64,000 nucleotides of DNA, taken from positions 12,790,001 through 12,854,000 of the forward strand of contig BSBN01000187.1 of the NCBI GenBank assembly GCA_027924645.1, in the 5' to 3' direction. Shown one piece after another: positions 11,457 to 22,430 of this stretch. Origin of the DNA: Cunninghamia lanceolata. Its lineage: Eukaryota > Streptophyta > Pinopsida > Cupressales > Cupressaceae. Each line of letters begins with the position of its first letter. The first letter of the stretch is position 1. Position numbers and translations under genes: made by a program. Below the pieces are notes generated by a model. That model was not told the DNA's origin. It was given only the letters and a program-made list of their open reading frames with translations, and did not search any database.

Positions 11457-12066
11457 ACTAATGAAATATTGTATATTGCTATTGAACCTGGTGTTTATAG
11501 AATTACTAACAATGGGGTGCAAATTGAAGAGATCATGATGTTGAACTTTAGAGAAAAACATGTCAGTAATAAGACAACATTATTCATTGAGTCTGATGGA
11601 AATTCTTCGGATGAAGAAAACAATGCAATAGGCAAATTTGGTCATGCCATTAGATAGGAGGTGGAAGAATGCATTAAACAAAATCTACTAGTCCAATGCA
11701 AACTGTATAAAAACAGGTGTAGAGTCCACGATAGGCCACATTCTGAGGAAAGTTGTAGAATGTACAAAGACATCATTGAATATGAATACAAAAAATGCAT
11801 AAAGAGGGTAAAGTTACTAGAGGAAAATGTGAATCCTGATCAAACACAGAAATACGTTCAAGGTGATGTAGATGCCTTGATCCCAGATTTAGAAAAATAA
11901 ATAAAGGACAGGGGTAGTCGTCTTTCTGATTTACCAAATGGAAATACACATATGCAAGTTAACCAAATAGAAGTGCCCATGAATAAATAGGACAACACCC
12001 CACAGGTGATAAAAGAGACAAAGCATGCCAAGATAAAAGGTCAGAAAAGTAAAGATGGCATGTGGA
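11457..12066 (+). pseudogene. Unrecognised spacer between protease and extra RNase H
   Basis: The protease frame continues with open stretches 11469-11654 and 11661-11897, broken by TAG 11655, TAA 11898 and TAG near 11988. The sequence is charged and contains Cys/His pairs (CRVHDRPHSEESC) at 11719-11757 that could be a degenerate metal site. No family is recognised. It ends in DGMWTL, the usual lead-in to the RNase H core. Confidence 0.5.
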
Positions 12067-12838
12067 CATTAAATGTGATGGGTCCAAGTCGAAACAGGGT
12101 GCGGGTACAGGTGTTGAACTCATAGATCCTCAGGGTAAATCACATTTGGCAGCATATAGATTATAGTTTTCCTGTACTAACAATATTGCTGAATATGAGG
12201 CCCTAATTTTAGGACTTGTCATGGCCATCAAGAAAAAGGTGAAAACGATCAGAGTATTTTCAGACTTTGAACTAGTAGTTAGACAAGTAAGGAAACTATA
12301 TGCCTGCAATTACAAGAAAATGTTTTGTTACAGACATAGAGTATGGGGTTTAATAGATTTATTTGATGCATTCAACATAGAGCATGTCCCTAGAGAGCTG
12401 AACCACAGGCCGGATGCACTTGCAGTTGCTGCTAGTACACTAGAACCCTTGACACTATCAGGATTAAAACGATTTGTTGTTGAATTAGTTAATATTCCCA
12501 GTATCCCAGACAATGTTACACACTTTCAGGTATTTGGGGGGGATCAGCAAATTATTGATTTTCTGACTTGTAATGAAGTATTTGAGGCTCAAATCATTGA
12601 TGAGCAAGAAAGGCCTGAGACAACATGGGACGAAGAGGATATAATCAACTTGAAGAGCAACTTTTTACCCAAAGGAGTAATTGAACTAGAACATATTTTT
12701 GACTTTGATGGGGTAATAAGACAAAAGGACTTACCCAAAACAGAAGGGGGTAAGTGCAATTTACACAACTTGGGGACAGAGCAAAATCCACAAAATGTAT
12801 TGATTGGAAAGGCTTGCTCTAAGAAAATAAGAAAATAA
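12067..12838 (+). pseudogene. Archaeal-type RNase H domain upstream of RT
   Basis: A second RNase H-like domain lies before RT. A missing base near 12070 shifts the frame, after which all four acidic residues are present: Asp 12077 (CDGSKSKQG), Glu 12191 (AEYEALILGL), Asp 12263 (FSDFELV) and Asp 12413 (RPDALAVAA). This is the dual RNase H pattern known for Tat elements. A TAG near 12169 replaces Gln in RLQF. After about 12460 a linker leads to RT. The frame stops at TAA 12836, then runs on into RT. Confidence 0.82.
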
Positions 12839-13607
12839 GTTCTAGGTGTCCTAAAAGAATACAAACATGTCATAGCATGGATGTATGAAGACTTGAAAAC
12901 GTACGATACATCCATCATAACTCACTTAATACATTTAAGACCAGAAGTTAAACCATTTAGGTAGAAACAAAGGCCTGTAAACGTCATTCTAGAGCCTTTA
13001 ATCTTTGAGGAAGTTAAAAAATTGCTGTCTGCTGGAATAATTTTTCTAGTCAGACATTCAGTCTAGGTAGCTAACTTAGTACCAGTAAGGAAGAAAAATG
13101 GAGACATCAGGTTATGCATAGATTTTAGAAATTTGAACAAGGCATCTGAAAAGGATAATTATCCTCTGCCTTCAATGGACGAAGTGCTGCAAGTAGTAAA
13201 CAGGGCAAAGATGATGTCTTTTTTAGATGGTTTCTCAGGTTATAACCAAGTCTTGATTAATAGAGAAGATAGATTAAAAAACCACCTTCACTTGCAAATT
13301 GGGAAATTATGCATATAGGAGAATGCCTTTTGGTCTGATTAATGCAGGTGCCACTTTTCAGAGAGCCATGGACATTGCATTCCATGGGTTATCAGGTAAG
13401 TGCATTATTGTGTGTATGGACGATCTGACTGTGTATTCCAAGGATGCATCCACTCATGCTGAAGATCTTAGAAAAGTACTTAAGCAATGTGAGAGGTACG
13501 GAGTTTCCCTTAACCCTAAGAAATGTATATTTGGTGTAACTGAAGGTAAATTATTAGGCCATGTTATTTCTAAGGATGAAATTTTTATTGATCCAGATAG
13601 AATATAA
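12839..13607 (+). pseudogene. pol: Reverse transcriptase of the Tat-like element
   Basis: It shows the family motifs VPVRKKNGDIRLCIDFRNLN, DNYPLPSMD, FLDGFSGYNQV and MPFGLINAGATFQRAMD. The catalytic motif reads CMDD at 13413-13424 (Y-L-D-D in active enzymes), followed by LTVYS. A TAG near 12959 replaces Gln in PFRQKQRP, and another near 13062 replaces Trp in the HSTWVAN motif. An extra A in the A-run near 13276 shifts the frame, which then stays open to TAA 13605. Confidence 0.9.
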
Positions 13608-14231
13608 TCGATAAAAAATTTAAAAATGCCAAATAGTAGGAAAGAGTTGAAATCATTTTTTGGTAAAATTAACTTTGTTTGGAAGTTTATCATGGGTTTT
13701 GCAGAGATCGTGCAGCCATTAAACGCCATGTTGAAGAAGGATGCGCAGATGGAGTGGACGCCTGTGGCTAGGGCCACATTTGAAGATATCAAGGAGGCAA
13801 TTTCTAATGCTCCTGTATTGGTAAGTCCAAACTACACAAGCCCGTTCTACATCTACTCCTTTGCATCTTCTCATTTAGTCGCTGCTGCCTTGACACAGAA
13901 AGGTGAAAACAATGAGGAGAGGCCCATCGCATTCATAAGCACGCCTCTGAGGGATGCACAGTTGAGATATCTAGACACTGAGAGACAAGCATTTGCATTA
14001 ATGAGGGCTGTGAAAAAATTCAGACATTACATTCTGCGCAGCCAGATCAAAGCCATAGTGCCAGATGCAACAGTAAAGATGTTGTTGATGCAGAACGAAC
14101 CTGGAGAAAAGAGAGCCAAGTGGATCACCACGCTGCAAGAATTCGACATGGAAATCATTCCCATGAAGCTGATTAGAGGGCAGGCGTTGGTACAAACAAT
14201 AGCAAATACAGATCTAGATTTGATAAAATAG
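13608..14231 (+). pseudogene. Gypsy-type RNase H, first catalytic Asp lost
   Basis: This follows RT in the same frame and starts with the connection segment (LKSFFGKINFVWKFIMGFAEI). The RNase H core reads YSFASSH near 13852-13872, where active gypsy enzymes have CDAS. The Glu helix (DTERQAFALMRAVKKF) and the Asp of VPDATV remain. The other two Tat-like elements here show the same loss, so it is probably ancestral rather than recent decay. The frame ends at TAG 14229-14231. Confidence 0.82.
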
Positions 14232-14240
14232 CAGTATGTA

Positions 14241-15518
14241 TTGAATTCCCAGAATGCATCAGACTGGTATGATGATTTAAATGCCTTTCTAATAGCCGGA
14301 AAGTACCCAAACAAGATGAAAGCTTCTCAAAGGAGAGCCTTGAAGATTAAAGCACAAAAATACATGGTGCAAGGAGGTCTTCTATTCAGGAAGAACCATG
14401 ATGGAATTTATTTAAGATGTCTAAATAGAGCTGAAGCAGATAAAGTGTTGACAAAACTGCATGACAAATACGGAACCAGCCATGGTTCCCATCTAGCTAC
14501 AACGCACAAGATATTGAGGGTGGGCTATTACTGGCCCATAATGTTTAGAGATATTGAGAATCACATTAAAAGTTGCCACACCTGTTAGACTGCAGCAGAT
14601 AAGGGAAGAAATCAGGCCAATCCACTACAACCTGTGACTGAATCAAGACCATTTGCACAGTGGGGCCTGGATTTTATTGGAGTCATCAATCCTCCATCTT
14701 CTACAGGACACAAATTTATACTAATGGTGACAGACTACTGTACAAGGTGGACTGAGGCTACCTGCTACAAATTCTCCACAACTGAGGTAGTTATCAAGTT
14801 TCTTGAAGAAAACATCATCACCAGGTTTGGAACTCCCAATTCATTGGTATGTGATAATGGACCTACTTTCTCTTCTTTAAAGTTTTCTACATGGGCATTC
14901 AAATATGGGATCATTTTAAGGTTTTCTTCAAATTATTACCCTCAAGGTAATGGATTGGCTGAATCAACGAACAAAATTTTATTAGACATAATCAAGAAGT
15001 TGATTGCAAAGAGTCCTAGAGAGTGGAATACCCTATTAAGATATGCATTATGGGTAGATAGGACCAAGTTTAAGACAGCTTTAGGTAGCACACCTTATCA
15101 TTTAGTTTATGGGACTAATCCCATACTTCCAATAAATCTAAGAATACCAACCTAGAAGTTTGCCAATGAGTACCTAGGCTTTGATAACCATAGGGAAGCC
15201 AGGATAGTACAAATGCTACAATTAGATGAGAAAAGAGGTCAAGCCATCGAGAGGTTTGCCGAACATCAAGCAGTTGTTAAGAGGTGGTTTGATAAGAGGG
15301 CAAGAGTCAAGACATTCAGGATATCAGACTTAGTGCTGTGTTGGGACAAAGCACATGAAAAGAAGGGGAGCCATGGAAAATTCGATAAATTATGGCTAGG
15401 TCCATTACAGGTCTCAGAAATAATAGGGGACAACACATTTAGACTCAAGACCTTGACAGGGGAAGATGTGCCATTACCAGTTAATGGCCAACATTTGAAA
15501 CATTACTTCCAGGCCTGA
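14241..15518 (+). pseudogene. int: Integrase of the Tat-like element
   Basis: The zinc-binding segment (GSHLATTHKILR ... CHTC) spans about 14490-14586. The catalytic core keeps Asp 14670 (GLDFIG), Asp 14853 (CDNGPT) and Glu 14961 (LAESTN), spaced D-X35-E. A C-terminal DNA-binding part follows, with LGPLQVSEI and NGQHLKHYF near the end. TAG at 14586 replaces the Gln after CHTC, and TAG at 15153 interrupts the linker. The frame is shared with the preceding RNase H. The final stop is TGA at 15516-15518. Confidence 0.9.
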
Positions 15519-16554
15519 GGTAAAGGGCAGTCCATTTTTGTGTAATTTAGTGTAAGTAATGTATAGTTTTCTTTTGCTGTTTTCTTTTGCTTTTCTTTGC
15601 TCGCTTGTCTTGCTTTGTAGGTTAGTTGTTTGTATAGTTTTATTTTTTTTGTTTTGTTTCTATTTGTACAGTTTTGTTTTGTTTTCTATTTTTTGTTTTC
15701 CTTGTACAGTCTGTTGTTTGTTTGGTTTGTTATTTTCTCCTTAGCAGAGACCTTTGTTTTACTTTAGAAAATTAAGGAGCAAGCCAGCAACCATTCAAAA
15801 TAGTATAAAATTTAGAATATTCAAGTTAATCATTTGCAATTTATGCATAACTTGTTGTGACTACCATTGATGTAGAGAGTTATTTACCTTCTAAAATTTT
15901 GTATTCAATAAATGTGATTGAGAATTCAGAGAGGTTTCTCATGATGACACACCTAAAATCCTTGGGTTTGTTGAATTTACCAGTGTAGATATTAGGTGAA
16001 AAATCTGAGGTCACCCTTGCTACCATTACAATTCTCAGCTTAATTTCAGCAAGTGCCCACTCCTTGCATCATAAAGTTACAAATTGCTATATCTTGTGAG
16101 ATCTCTTTCAAAAAATCAAAAAATATAAAATATAAAAAAAATAAATAAATAAAGTGGATTATACTAAAAATCCAGATTAAGCCATCTAAGTAACTCTACC
16201 GGGGCTATAGACGCTCGCTGGCAATGGGGCTCTACTTAGGAGAATTGTAATGATAACCTTGCCAGGGCTATGGACGCTCACTGGCAGCAAGGCTCTATCC
16301 GGTTGGCTGTGAGGGAATATCCTCAACTATGTAGGCTAATGTCAGTCACTGGTTTCTTCAACCGATCTTCAAGATGAGGATAATTAATCACGTGCACATA
16401 CTTAAACTAAAAATGAAAATTCTTGCACCCTTATTGAATACCTTAGGTCTCAAGATGAATAGTAATTTGCAGGAAAGATAGTCAAAAGTTAGGGATTCAT
16501 TTCATTTAGTTTTCTTAAATTCTTTGAATTTAATTGTTTTGTTTGGTTGCTAGT
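15519..16554 (+). other. 3' untranslated region of the Tat-like element
   Basis: No gene is visible. Positions 15555-15745 are T-rich low complexity with TTTTG words. An A/T run lies at 16110-16155. Two copies of a GC-richer repeat are at 16199-16302 (separate entry). No clear polypurine tract sits directly before the 3' LTR; the last bases are GGTTGCTAGT. Confidence 0.7.
16199..16302 (+). repeat. Pair of about 41-bp repeats able to fold
   Basis: Copies at 16199-16240 and 16261-16302 share GGGCTATRGACGCTCRCTGGCA and GGCTCTA. Within the second copy GCCAG at its start and CTGGC 20 bases later can pair. The surroundings are AT-rich, so the pair stands out in composition. Confidence 0.6.
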
Positions 16555-19500
16555 TGTTGTGATGTTCACAACACGCCCCATTTTGCTCCTTAGCAAAATG
16601 AGGACCCCTGCTGTTGCTTTGCTTTTTTTGCTTTTGGTCTGCTGTTCTGCTTGGTAGTAAAGGGAAAAGAGAAAAAAATTGCAAACCTCATTAAAAAATA
16701 GGGGAAAATACATTTTCAGTACCAATGCATGATGTGGTTGGATTCCTTGTGAAAATTGAGCTAGGATTGCTTTTGAACCGTCTTGAAATTTGCCATATTT
16801 TGCAAGTTATGATCATATTGGTAGAATGAACAATTAGGTTTTGCATAATACAAATTCAGTTATAATTCTTTCTCCTTGTGAGCATCTGGTTAAAATTTTG
16901 AAGTATACATACAAGGTGGATTTTAGGTTAAAATAAATTGAATATTGTTTTGGTTTCCACTTTGTATCTTACATTTATATGTTCGGCAGGTCAAAACATA
17001 CAAGACAAATGAACAGGGCATAGTATACAAACAACGTTCATTGGCATAACAAGTGGTAATTGGAACAACATTTTAGGCTTTTGCCGATGGGTAGACTTAC
17101 GCCGATGGTAGGGCCAAGAGGAAAAGGGAAAGGGACTTAGTTGATCAAAGAGTTGCAAGTGGTGGCCATCGGTCTAACAATTGTCGTCGGCAATGTTAGG
17201 ATTTCTCTCAACGAGGGGTTGTCTCTCGCCGATGGTATAGTCATCGGCCTAACTTTCGGCATCAGTGGTGATAGTGTTTATCTCCCCAAGGAGTATGGTC
17301 TCACCAAAGAAGGCTCATCGATATGACGTTTGATATCAGCCGAATTTGGATTTGTCTTCCCGAAGGGTGTGTTCTCACCAATGACAAGTGATGGTTAGTA
17401 TAACAAATGCCATCGGCAGAGAGGGTTTTTGATTCGCTGATGGGTGACATCATGCTGATAAAAAAAAGAATATTGGAAGGGCCATATCGACCAGAGTAAT
17501 GTCATCGGCGGAGGTAATTTTGGCCGTGCCGATATGGGATGTTATCCCGATAGAAAGAAAGAGTATAATGATTGGCGAGAGATAGTCGAAACTTACGCCG
17601 ATGGAGGGAATTTAGTGAAGGATATCGGTGGGAGGTAATCTTGTCTTGCGCCGATAGAAGGAGGGAGAGGCCATCGATGAGACAATAATGATCAGCGGAG
17701 AAAATAATGGCCTCGCCGATAGTCCAGACTTACGCCGATGGAAAGAAGAAAGGCGATCGACGTAACAATAAAGTCAGAGTGAAATTCTAAATTTTCACCG
17801 ACAAAGAGACTCAAGCCGATAACATGAAAGGAAGACTTAGGCATCAAGGCCATTTCGGCCAAAACAAAGAGATCGGTAGAGAAGTTTTTACTCACGCCGA
17901 TATGATGGTGATCAATGAAACAACAATGATCAGAATGAAGTTTGAAGCCTTCACCGACGGTCCATTCTCATGCCGATGATAGAAAAAAGGAACATACAAG
18001 CTGAAACAAAGGGGTTTCATCGGTATAATGAAGGTGATCGGCCCATCTCTTTTGGGACTCGCCGATAGTGAGGTATCATGCCGATGGGCAGAAAATGGCA
18101 AAATAGAGGAAATTTAAAGGACATTTTTGGCACCCGTAGCATTTTTTGGTCAATGATGGTTGGCCCGTGGTGTTTTGGACATTGTATAACGTTTTGAGCG
18201 CATTTTTGGGGCATTTTTGGGCCCGATTTCTACATCTTGCACAGTCATGCCTTGATTTAATCAAATGTTTTAATTTCCTATTGTTCATTTGATGGAATAA
18301 TACTTATTGTTGATTTTGTGTGTTTTGCAGGTTCGTAGTTGAGCAGGAAGCTGAAACTTAATGGTGATGACATCATGAAGGGAAGAGGAAATCTGATCTC
18401 AGGAGTAGAGGGATAATAAGGACGAAGGGCGAGGAAGTCAAAGGCCATTCATTGATGAGGACAAAATGCAGCTAAGGACATTATTGCAGTAGACCACACA
18501 AGTTATTACTGAGCTGCTAGGGTTTCAGAAAGGCATATCTCACCCATATTGGTTGTATGTTCAGAGGTATTTTGGGAAACTGGTTCACTTACATTTATTG
18601 TTGTAACCAGGGGTTTGAACTAGGGTTTAGACTAGAGTTTTTTGGGCTGTATTGAGGACAATCAGAAAGTATATATATTGTGCCTTGATACACTGTAATA
18701 TTACACACAGGGATTTTAGCATTTAGCTTAGTATAGTTTAGAAGTAGAGGAAGGAGGTCGCCTGTTGTCTGTAATAAGGAATGTGTGGAACATCTGGCTT
18801 CCTTACTGTATCTATAAAGCTTGTAAGTTCTCTGTAGTTTGATCAACGAAACTGAGAGTCATTCCGACATTGTAAATCATGCATGACTGTTTGTTTCTAA
18901 TACAATTGAATCTGGAGTTCTGCATCTATCTTCTGAGTGTTCTCTTGCTCTTCATTGTGTTTGGAAGCATTTTCTCTGAGATCTTGCAATTTTAAGTGTA
19001 TGTTTGTGAAAATGCTCAGAACTTACATTTAAGGTTTTTTATCTGTGGATTTGATCAAATTGCTGTATGATTTATATAGTGCATAACAGAACAATTAGAT
19101 CCTTTGGTAGATTTGAATGAAGTGTAGACTAGATCTTTCTAACTTTTCCCAACCCATCTGAAAATACTTAGCTTAAAACACATAAATTTGAAGGAAATTT
19201 GTCTCACATTTGAAGAAGCATGAACAACAGAGTGGAAAGTATACAAGTTTTCATAAATACTTAAGAGAAGAAAGCTGTAATTATTCAAGAATGCCTTTTT
19301 TAAGTTTTGCAGCACAGTAACACTTTTATGCAAAAGGAATGATCAACACACTGATATTTCATGATCTTTTGCATAGTTTGAGTCCAGTAAACCAACAAGA
19401 AACCCTAAATTGCGTAAGGCCCCTTGAACATTACAGCTTCACATTGACCAACTGAATTTGCCCAACAGGTCAAGACCTGACCATAGTAAACTTGGGATTA

Positions 19501-19601
19501 AGTGAATCTTAAATGATTCCTTCATATCTTTCAAGTCAGTTTTGGTTCATTTTATGTGAATTTTAACTTTTGTTATGATTGCATAAAAACAATCATCAAC
19601 A
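16555..19601 (+). repeat. 3' LTR (3,047 bp) of the Tat-like element
   Basis: This is the partner of 5570-8635. It starts TGTTGTGATG and ends CATCAACA, preserving the terminal inverted repeat. Differences from the 5' LTR include CG-to-TG/CA changes in the GCCGAT field and a few small deletions, for example in the stretch matching 7726-7736. Confidence 0.92.
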
Positions 19602-19606
19602 CATAC
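19602..19606. repeat. Target-site duplication CATAC, right copy
   Basis: It is identical to 5565-5569 and directly follows the CA end of the 3' LTR. Confidence 0.9.
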
Positions 19607-20579
19607 AATCTGTCACATATACAAGGGAGAGAGAAAGTTTCAGGTACATGCAAGGTGGTCAATGTCGGTCAAACCCTTCGGATGCATAATCAAAATGCAT
19701 GTTGTGGATGTCTATTGTTGATATACAATCTTTGTGTATATCAGGTTCATTCCTTGTGTGTCCCATAGTTGAATGGTTGTGAGTATCCCGCAGATGCATA
19801 TGGCGAATTATATGTGATGAATGTACATTGTGAATGTACATCGGTTGATACAAAGAAAGTCAACGGTTGACTTCGGTGACTGCATGTTCCGAATGCAAGT
19901 CTGAGTTGTATGTTTTTGAATGTATATTGGAATATACATTCCGCAGATACATTGAGTTATATGTAGGAAGTGATTGGTAGGAGCGGTAAGAGGAACCGGC
20001 CCGGCAAGTCAGAGGTTGTATGTACAAAGCCGACTGTATCGGGGTGACTGTAAGCATCAGGGTAAAACCTATTGAGGAGGCTGATAGCATAGGTCTTTCC
20101 AATAGGTAACAAATGCAAAGTGCATTCATCAGTATGAAGTATGTGATTGGTGGAAGGATTTTGAGCTACACCGATGGGAGAATTCCTGGCGATAGTAGTG
20201 TCGGGGACACATCGATGTGAAATAGGACTTTGGTGCAAAAGGAATTTTGGTGGAAGGACACATCAGAGGTTGTATGTACAAAGCTGACTGTATCAGGGTG
20301 ACTGTAAGCATCAGGATGAAGCCTATTGAGGAGGTTGATAGCATAGGTCTTTCTGATAGGTAACAAATGCAACGTGCATTCATCGGTATGAAGTATGTGA
20401 TTGGTGGAAGGATTTTGAGCTACACCGATGGGAGAAGTCTTGGCGATAGTAGTGTCGGGGACACATCGATGTGAAATAGGACTTTGGTGCAAAAGGAATT
20501 TTGGTTGGTCAATGAAGATGGTTTTGCCGATGGGTAAACATACAAAGGTAAATGTATGTTAGTGAGTAATATACACCTA
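19607..20579. other. Flanking repeat DNA with CCGATGG words
   Basis: No gene is visible. TACATT/AATGTA and CATATG words dominate 19690-19960. From about 20160 CCGATGGG words resembling those of the neighbouring LTR appear. The stretch includes the 254-bp-period tandem duplication listed next. It looks like part of an older related LTR. Confidence 0.5.
20009..20505 (+). repeat. Tandem duplication, two 243-bp copies
   Basis: Copy 1 is 20009-20251 and copy 2 is 20263-20505, a period of 254 bases with an 11-base spacer. Both begin TCAGAGGTTGTATGTACAAA and end GGAATTTTGGT. They differ at roughly a dozen sites, several of them transitions at CG. Confidence 0.88.
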
Positions 20580-20990
20580 TGTTGAACGTCTCCGTTGGCA
20601 TCTCTGCATCATTAACCCACAAGATTTATTCTCTATTAAAAGAATAGAAAATGGGAAGGCACTTGCCTTCAGGTATACTGCCCAGAGCTCACTGCTCAAA
20701 AGAGGCTCACTACCTATAGAAACATTTATAAGTTTATCACAGAAAGATTGAACTAGAAAACAATAGCTTCTTCATGCCAAGGTCAGTTCCATTTAAGTGC
20801 ACAATACTTCTGCTCTACCCCCAAACACTTCTTCACTATCTCCTCATTCTTTACTGCTCTTCCTCTTTTGCTCTTCTTCTCCTCTGCTCTACCTTTCTTC
20901 CTTTCTTAGGATCTTATCATTTTTGTACAAGGATGATTTTCCACAACTCAACCACACATATTTATATGCTTCTATTATGGGTAAAATGAG
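20580..20990 (-). repeat. Copia-like LTR relic, minus orientation
   Basis: The segment TATTCTCTATTAAAAGAAT near 20618, the CACTTGCC word and the repeated GAGGCTCACT word match the copia-type LTR at 27405-27500. In both, a minus-strand TATA box lies about 345 bases to the right (20957-20964 here). The left end may be the TGTTG at 20580. Its relation to the adjoining LTR is uncertain. Confidence 0.45.
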
Positions 20991-22036
20991 ATAATAAAAT
21001 GAATTATAAAAAACACCCAATAACTTCAATGGAATGTGCAAGCAACAAATAATAAAACTAAATAACCAAACTTATAGTGCTTTGTTACCTTGCGGCTTCC
21101 ATTGTTCGCCTATTCTCGTTTGATCTTTGGTGATGAATGTAGCCCTCAGGAAGCTTGCTTCCTTTCTTTGATTCCTCAAGATGACAAAGGAGAAATGGCT
21201 CAGATACTTGTTGTGTTGAAGATGAGCTTCAACACAATATAGAATGAATAATGAATGATGTGAGAGTGGGGGTGCCAATGGTGCGCTATGGATTCTGCAT
21301 CATAAGTTTACTTGAAAGCTTCGTGATATGAGAATGGAAGAATAAAAGGGTATTTATACACTTGTGAGAGAAGATCAACGGTGTAGAAGAAATAAGAAGA
21401 TCAATGGTAGAGGATGGTTGAGAGAACGTGCATGAATAGAAAGAAGACGTGTCATTTAAAAAGATGTTATTTTGAGTTAACTGCTTTCTTGATGAGGATG
21501 ATCTTTAATTTCTTAAATTAGAATATATTTTTCTAATTTAAGAGTTTGTTGATAAAAACAAAGTTTTCTTTAAATTAGTTAACTCAGCTTTTGCTTTTGC
21601 ACGACAAGAAGAATTTATTTTTAGAAGATTTAGAAGATTTTTTAGAAGATAAGAAAGCAAATTAAATAAATAAATTTATTTAATTACTTGCACATGATTT
21701 GGAAGAATAAATAAAATATTTTATTATATTTTATTTTTGGAGAGTGAGAGGATTTAAACAAATTTAAATAATTTATTTAAATTTGGAGGAATATACTTGA
21801 CTTAATTAAATAATTTAGAATTATTTAATTGTTTTGAAGAATTTACTTAAATAAATGATTTTATTTAATTTTGAGTTTAGAAGAGATAATTAAATATTTT
21901 GGTATTTAATTAACTTAGAGGAATATGAATCGAATAAATAAATTTAATTATTTATTTATTGATAGAGGAAGGTAGACTTAAATAAATATGAAAAATATTT
22001 ATTTAGACAGAGTCATGTCATTTTTAGGTGTACACA
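20991..22036 (-). repeat. Ty3/gypsy-type 3' LTR, minus orientation
   Basis: Read on the minus strand, an LTR start TGTGTACACCTAAAA lies at 22036, directly after a polypurine tract (22050-22037). A minus-strand TATA box (TATAAATA) lies near 21350. The U3 part (21480-22010) is very AT-rich with many TTTAAATAA-type inverted words. The left end is not determined. Its tract and terminal bases resemble those of the LTR at 39403. Confidence 0.55.
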
Positions 22037-22050
22037 TTTTGCCCCTCTTT
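22037..22050 (-). other. Polypurine tract of the minus-strand LTR
   Basis: On the minus strand it reads AAAGAGGGGCAAAA and abuts the TG start of the LTR. A plus-strand counterpart AAAGAGGGGCAAA lies at 39390-39402. Confidence 0.65.
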
Positions 22051-22327
22051 GATGCAATGTGTTTTATCACGTTGTTTCAAAGAAAAAGATTGTCTAACAA
22101 TGATACATGCCCCAGTTTGCCCCTGGTAGAGGTTTGTATGACTCTAGGATGCCCCCTCGGGAGATTGGACGGGAAGAAGGTAGAAGGTGTGAGACAGACA
22201 ATCTCATGAAGACGAAGGGAAACATTGGTTAGGATTGAAGAAAATAGGATGTATTTATGAGAAATGGGAAGAAACAGGTGTGGAAAGTAGTCATAGTCAC
22301 CACATAGCTAGTTTAGGGTTTGCATGC

Positions 22328-22336
22328 TATATATAG
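22328..22336 (+). promoter_or_regulatory. TATA box of the PMD gene
   Basis: TATATATAG lies about 95 bases before the ATG at 22431. This spacing suits a short 5' leader starting near 22360. The 22051-22327 stretch before it shows no gene. Confidence 0.6.
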
Positions 22337-22430
22337 GAGCTGGGTCCACAAGACAAGTCATTTGCACACTTGGCTTTTTGTTGGATTGTCTTAGAGAGCT
22401 GAGGAGAGTACAGAGCATAGAGCAGTCAGC

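Larger units (their letters stand above)
5570..19601 (+). mobile_element. Complete Tat-like Ty3/gypsy retrotransposon, 14.0 kb
   Basis: Two long direct repeats (5570-8635 and 16555-19601) flank gag, PR, archaeal-type RNase H, RT, gypsy RNase H and INT. The ends are TG(TTG)...CAACA; the 5' copy starts TATTG, a G-to-A change from the TGTTG of the 3' copy. The 5-bp target duplications match exactly. The order of the two RNase H domains and the Athila/Tat-style gag and RT (DLTVYS after the palm Asp pair) place it in the Tat branch (family knowledge). Frameshifts and mostly TAG stops show it is inactive. Confidence 0.93.

Noticed and set aside
15559..15744. Small Phe/Leu-rich frame that looks like a membrane protein
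   Set aside because: It is a translation of a T-rich low-complexity 3' UTR.
20774..20994. Leu/Ser-rich small frames
   Set aside because: They overlap an LTR-like CT-rich leader; two overlapping frames have the same composition bias.
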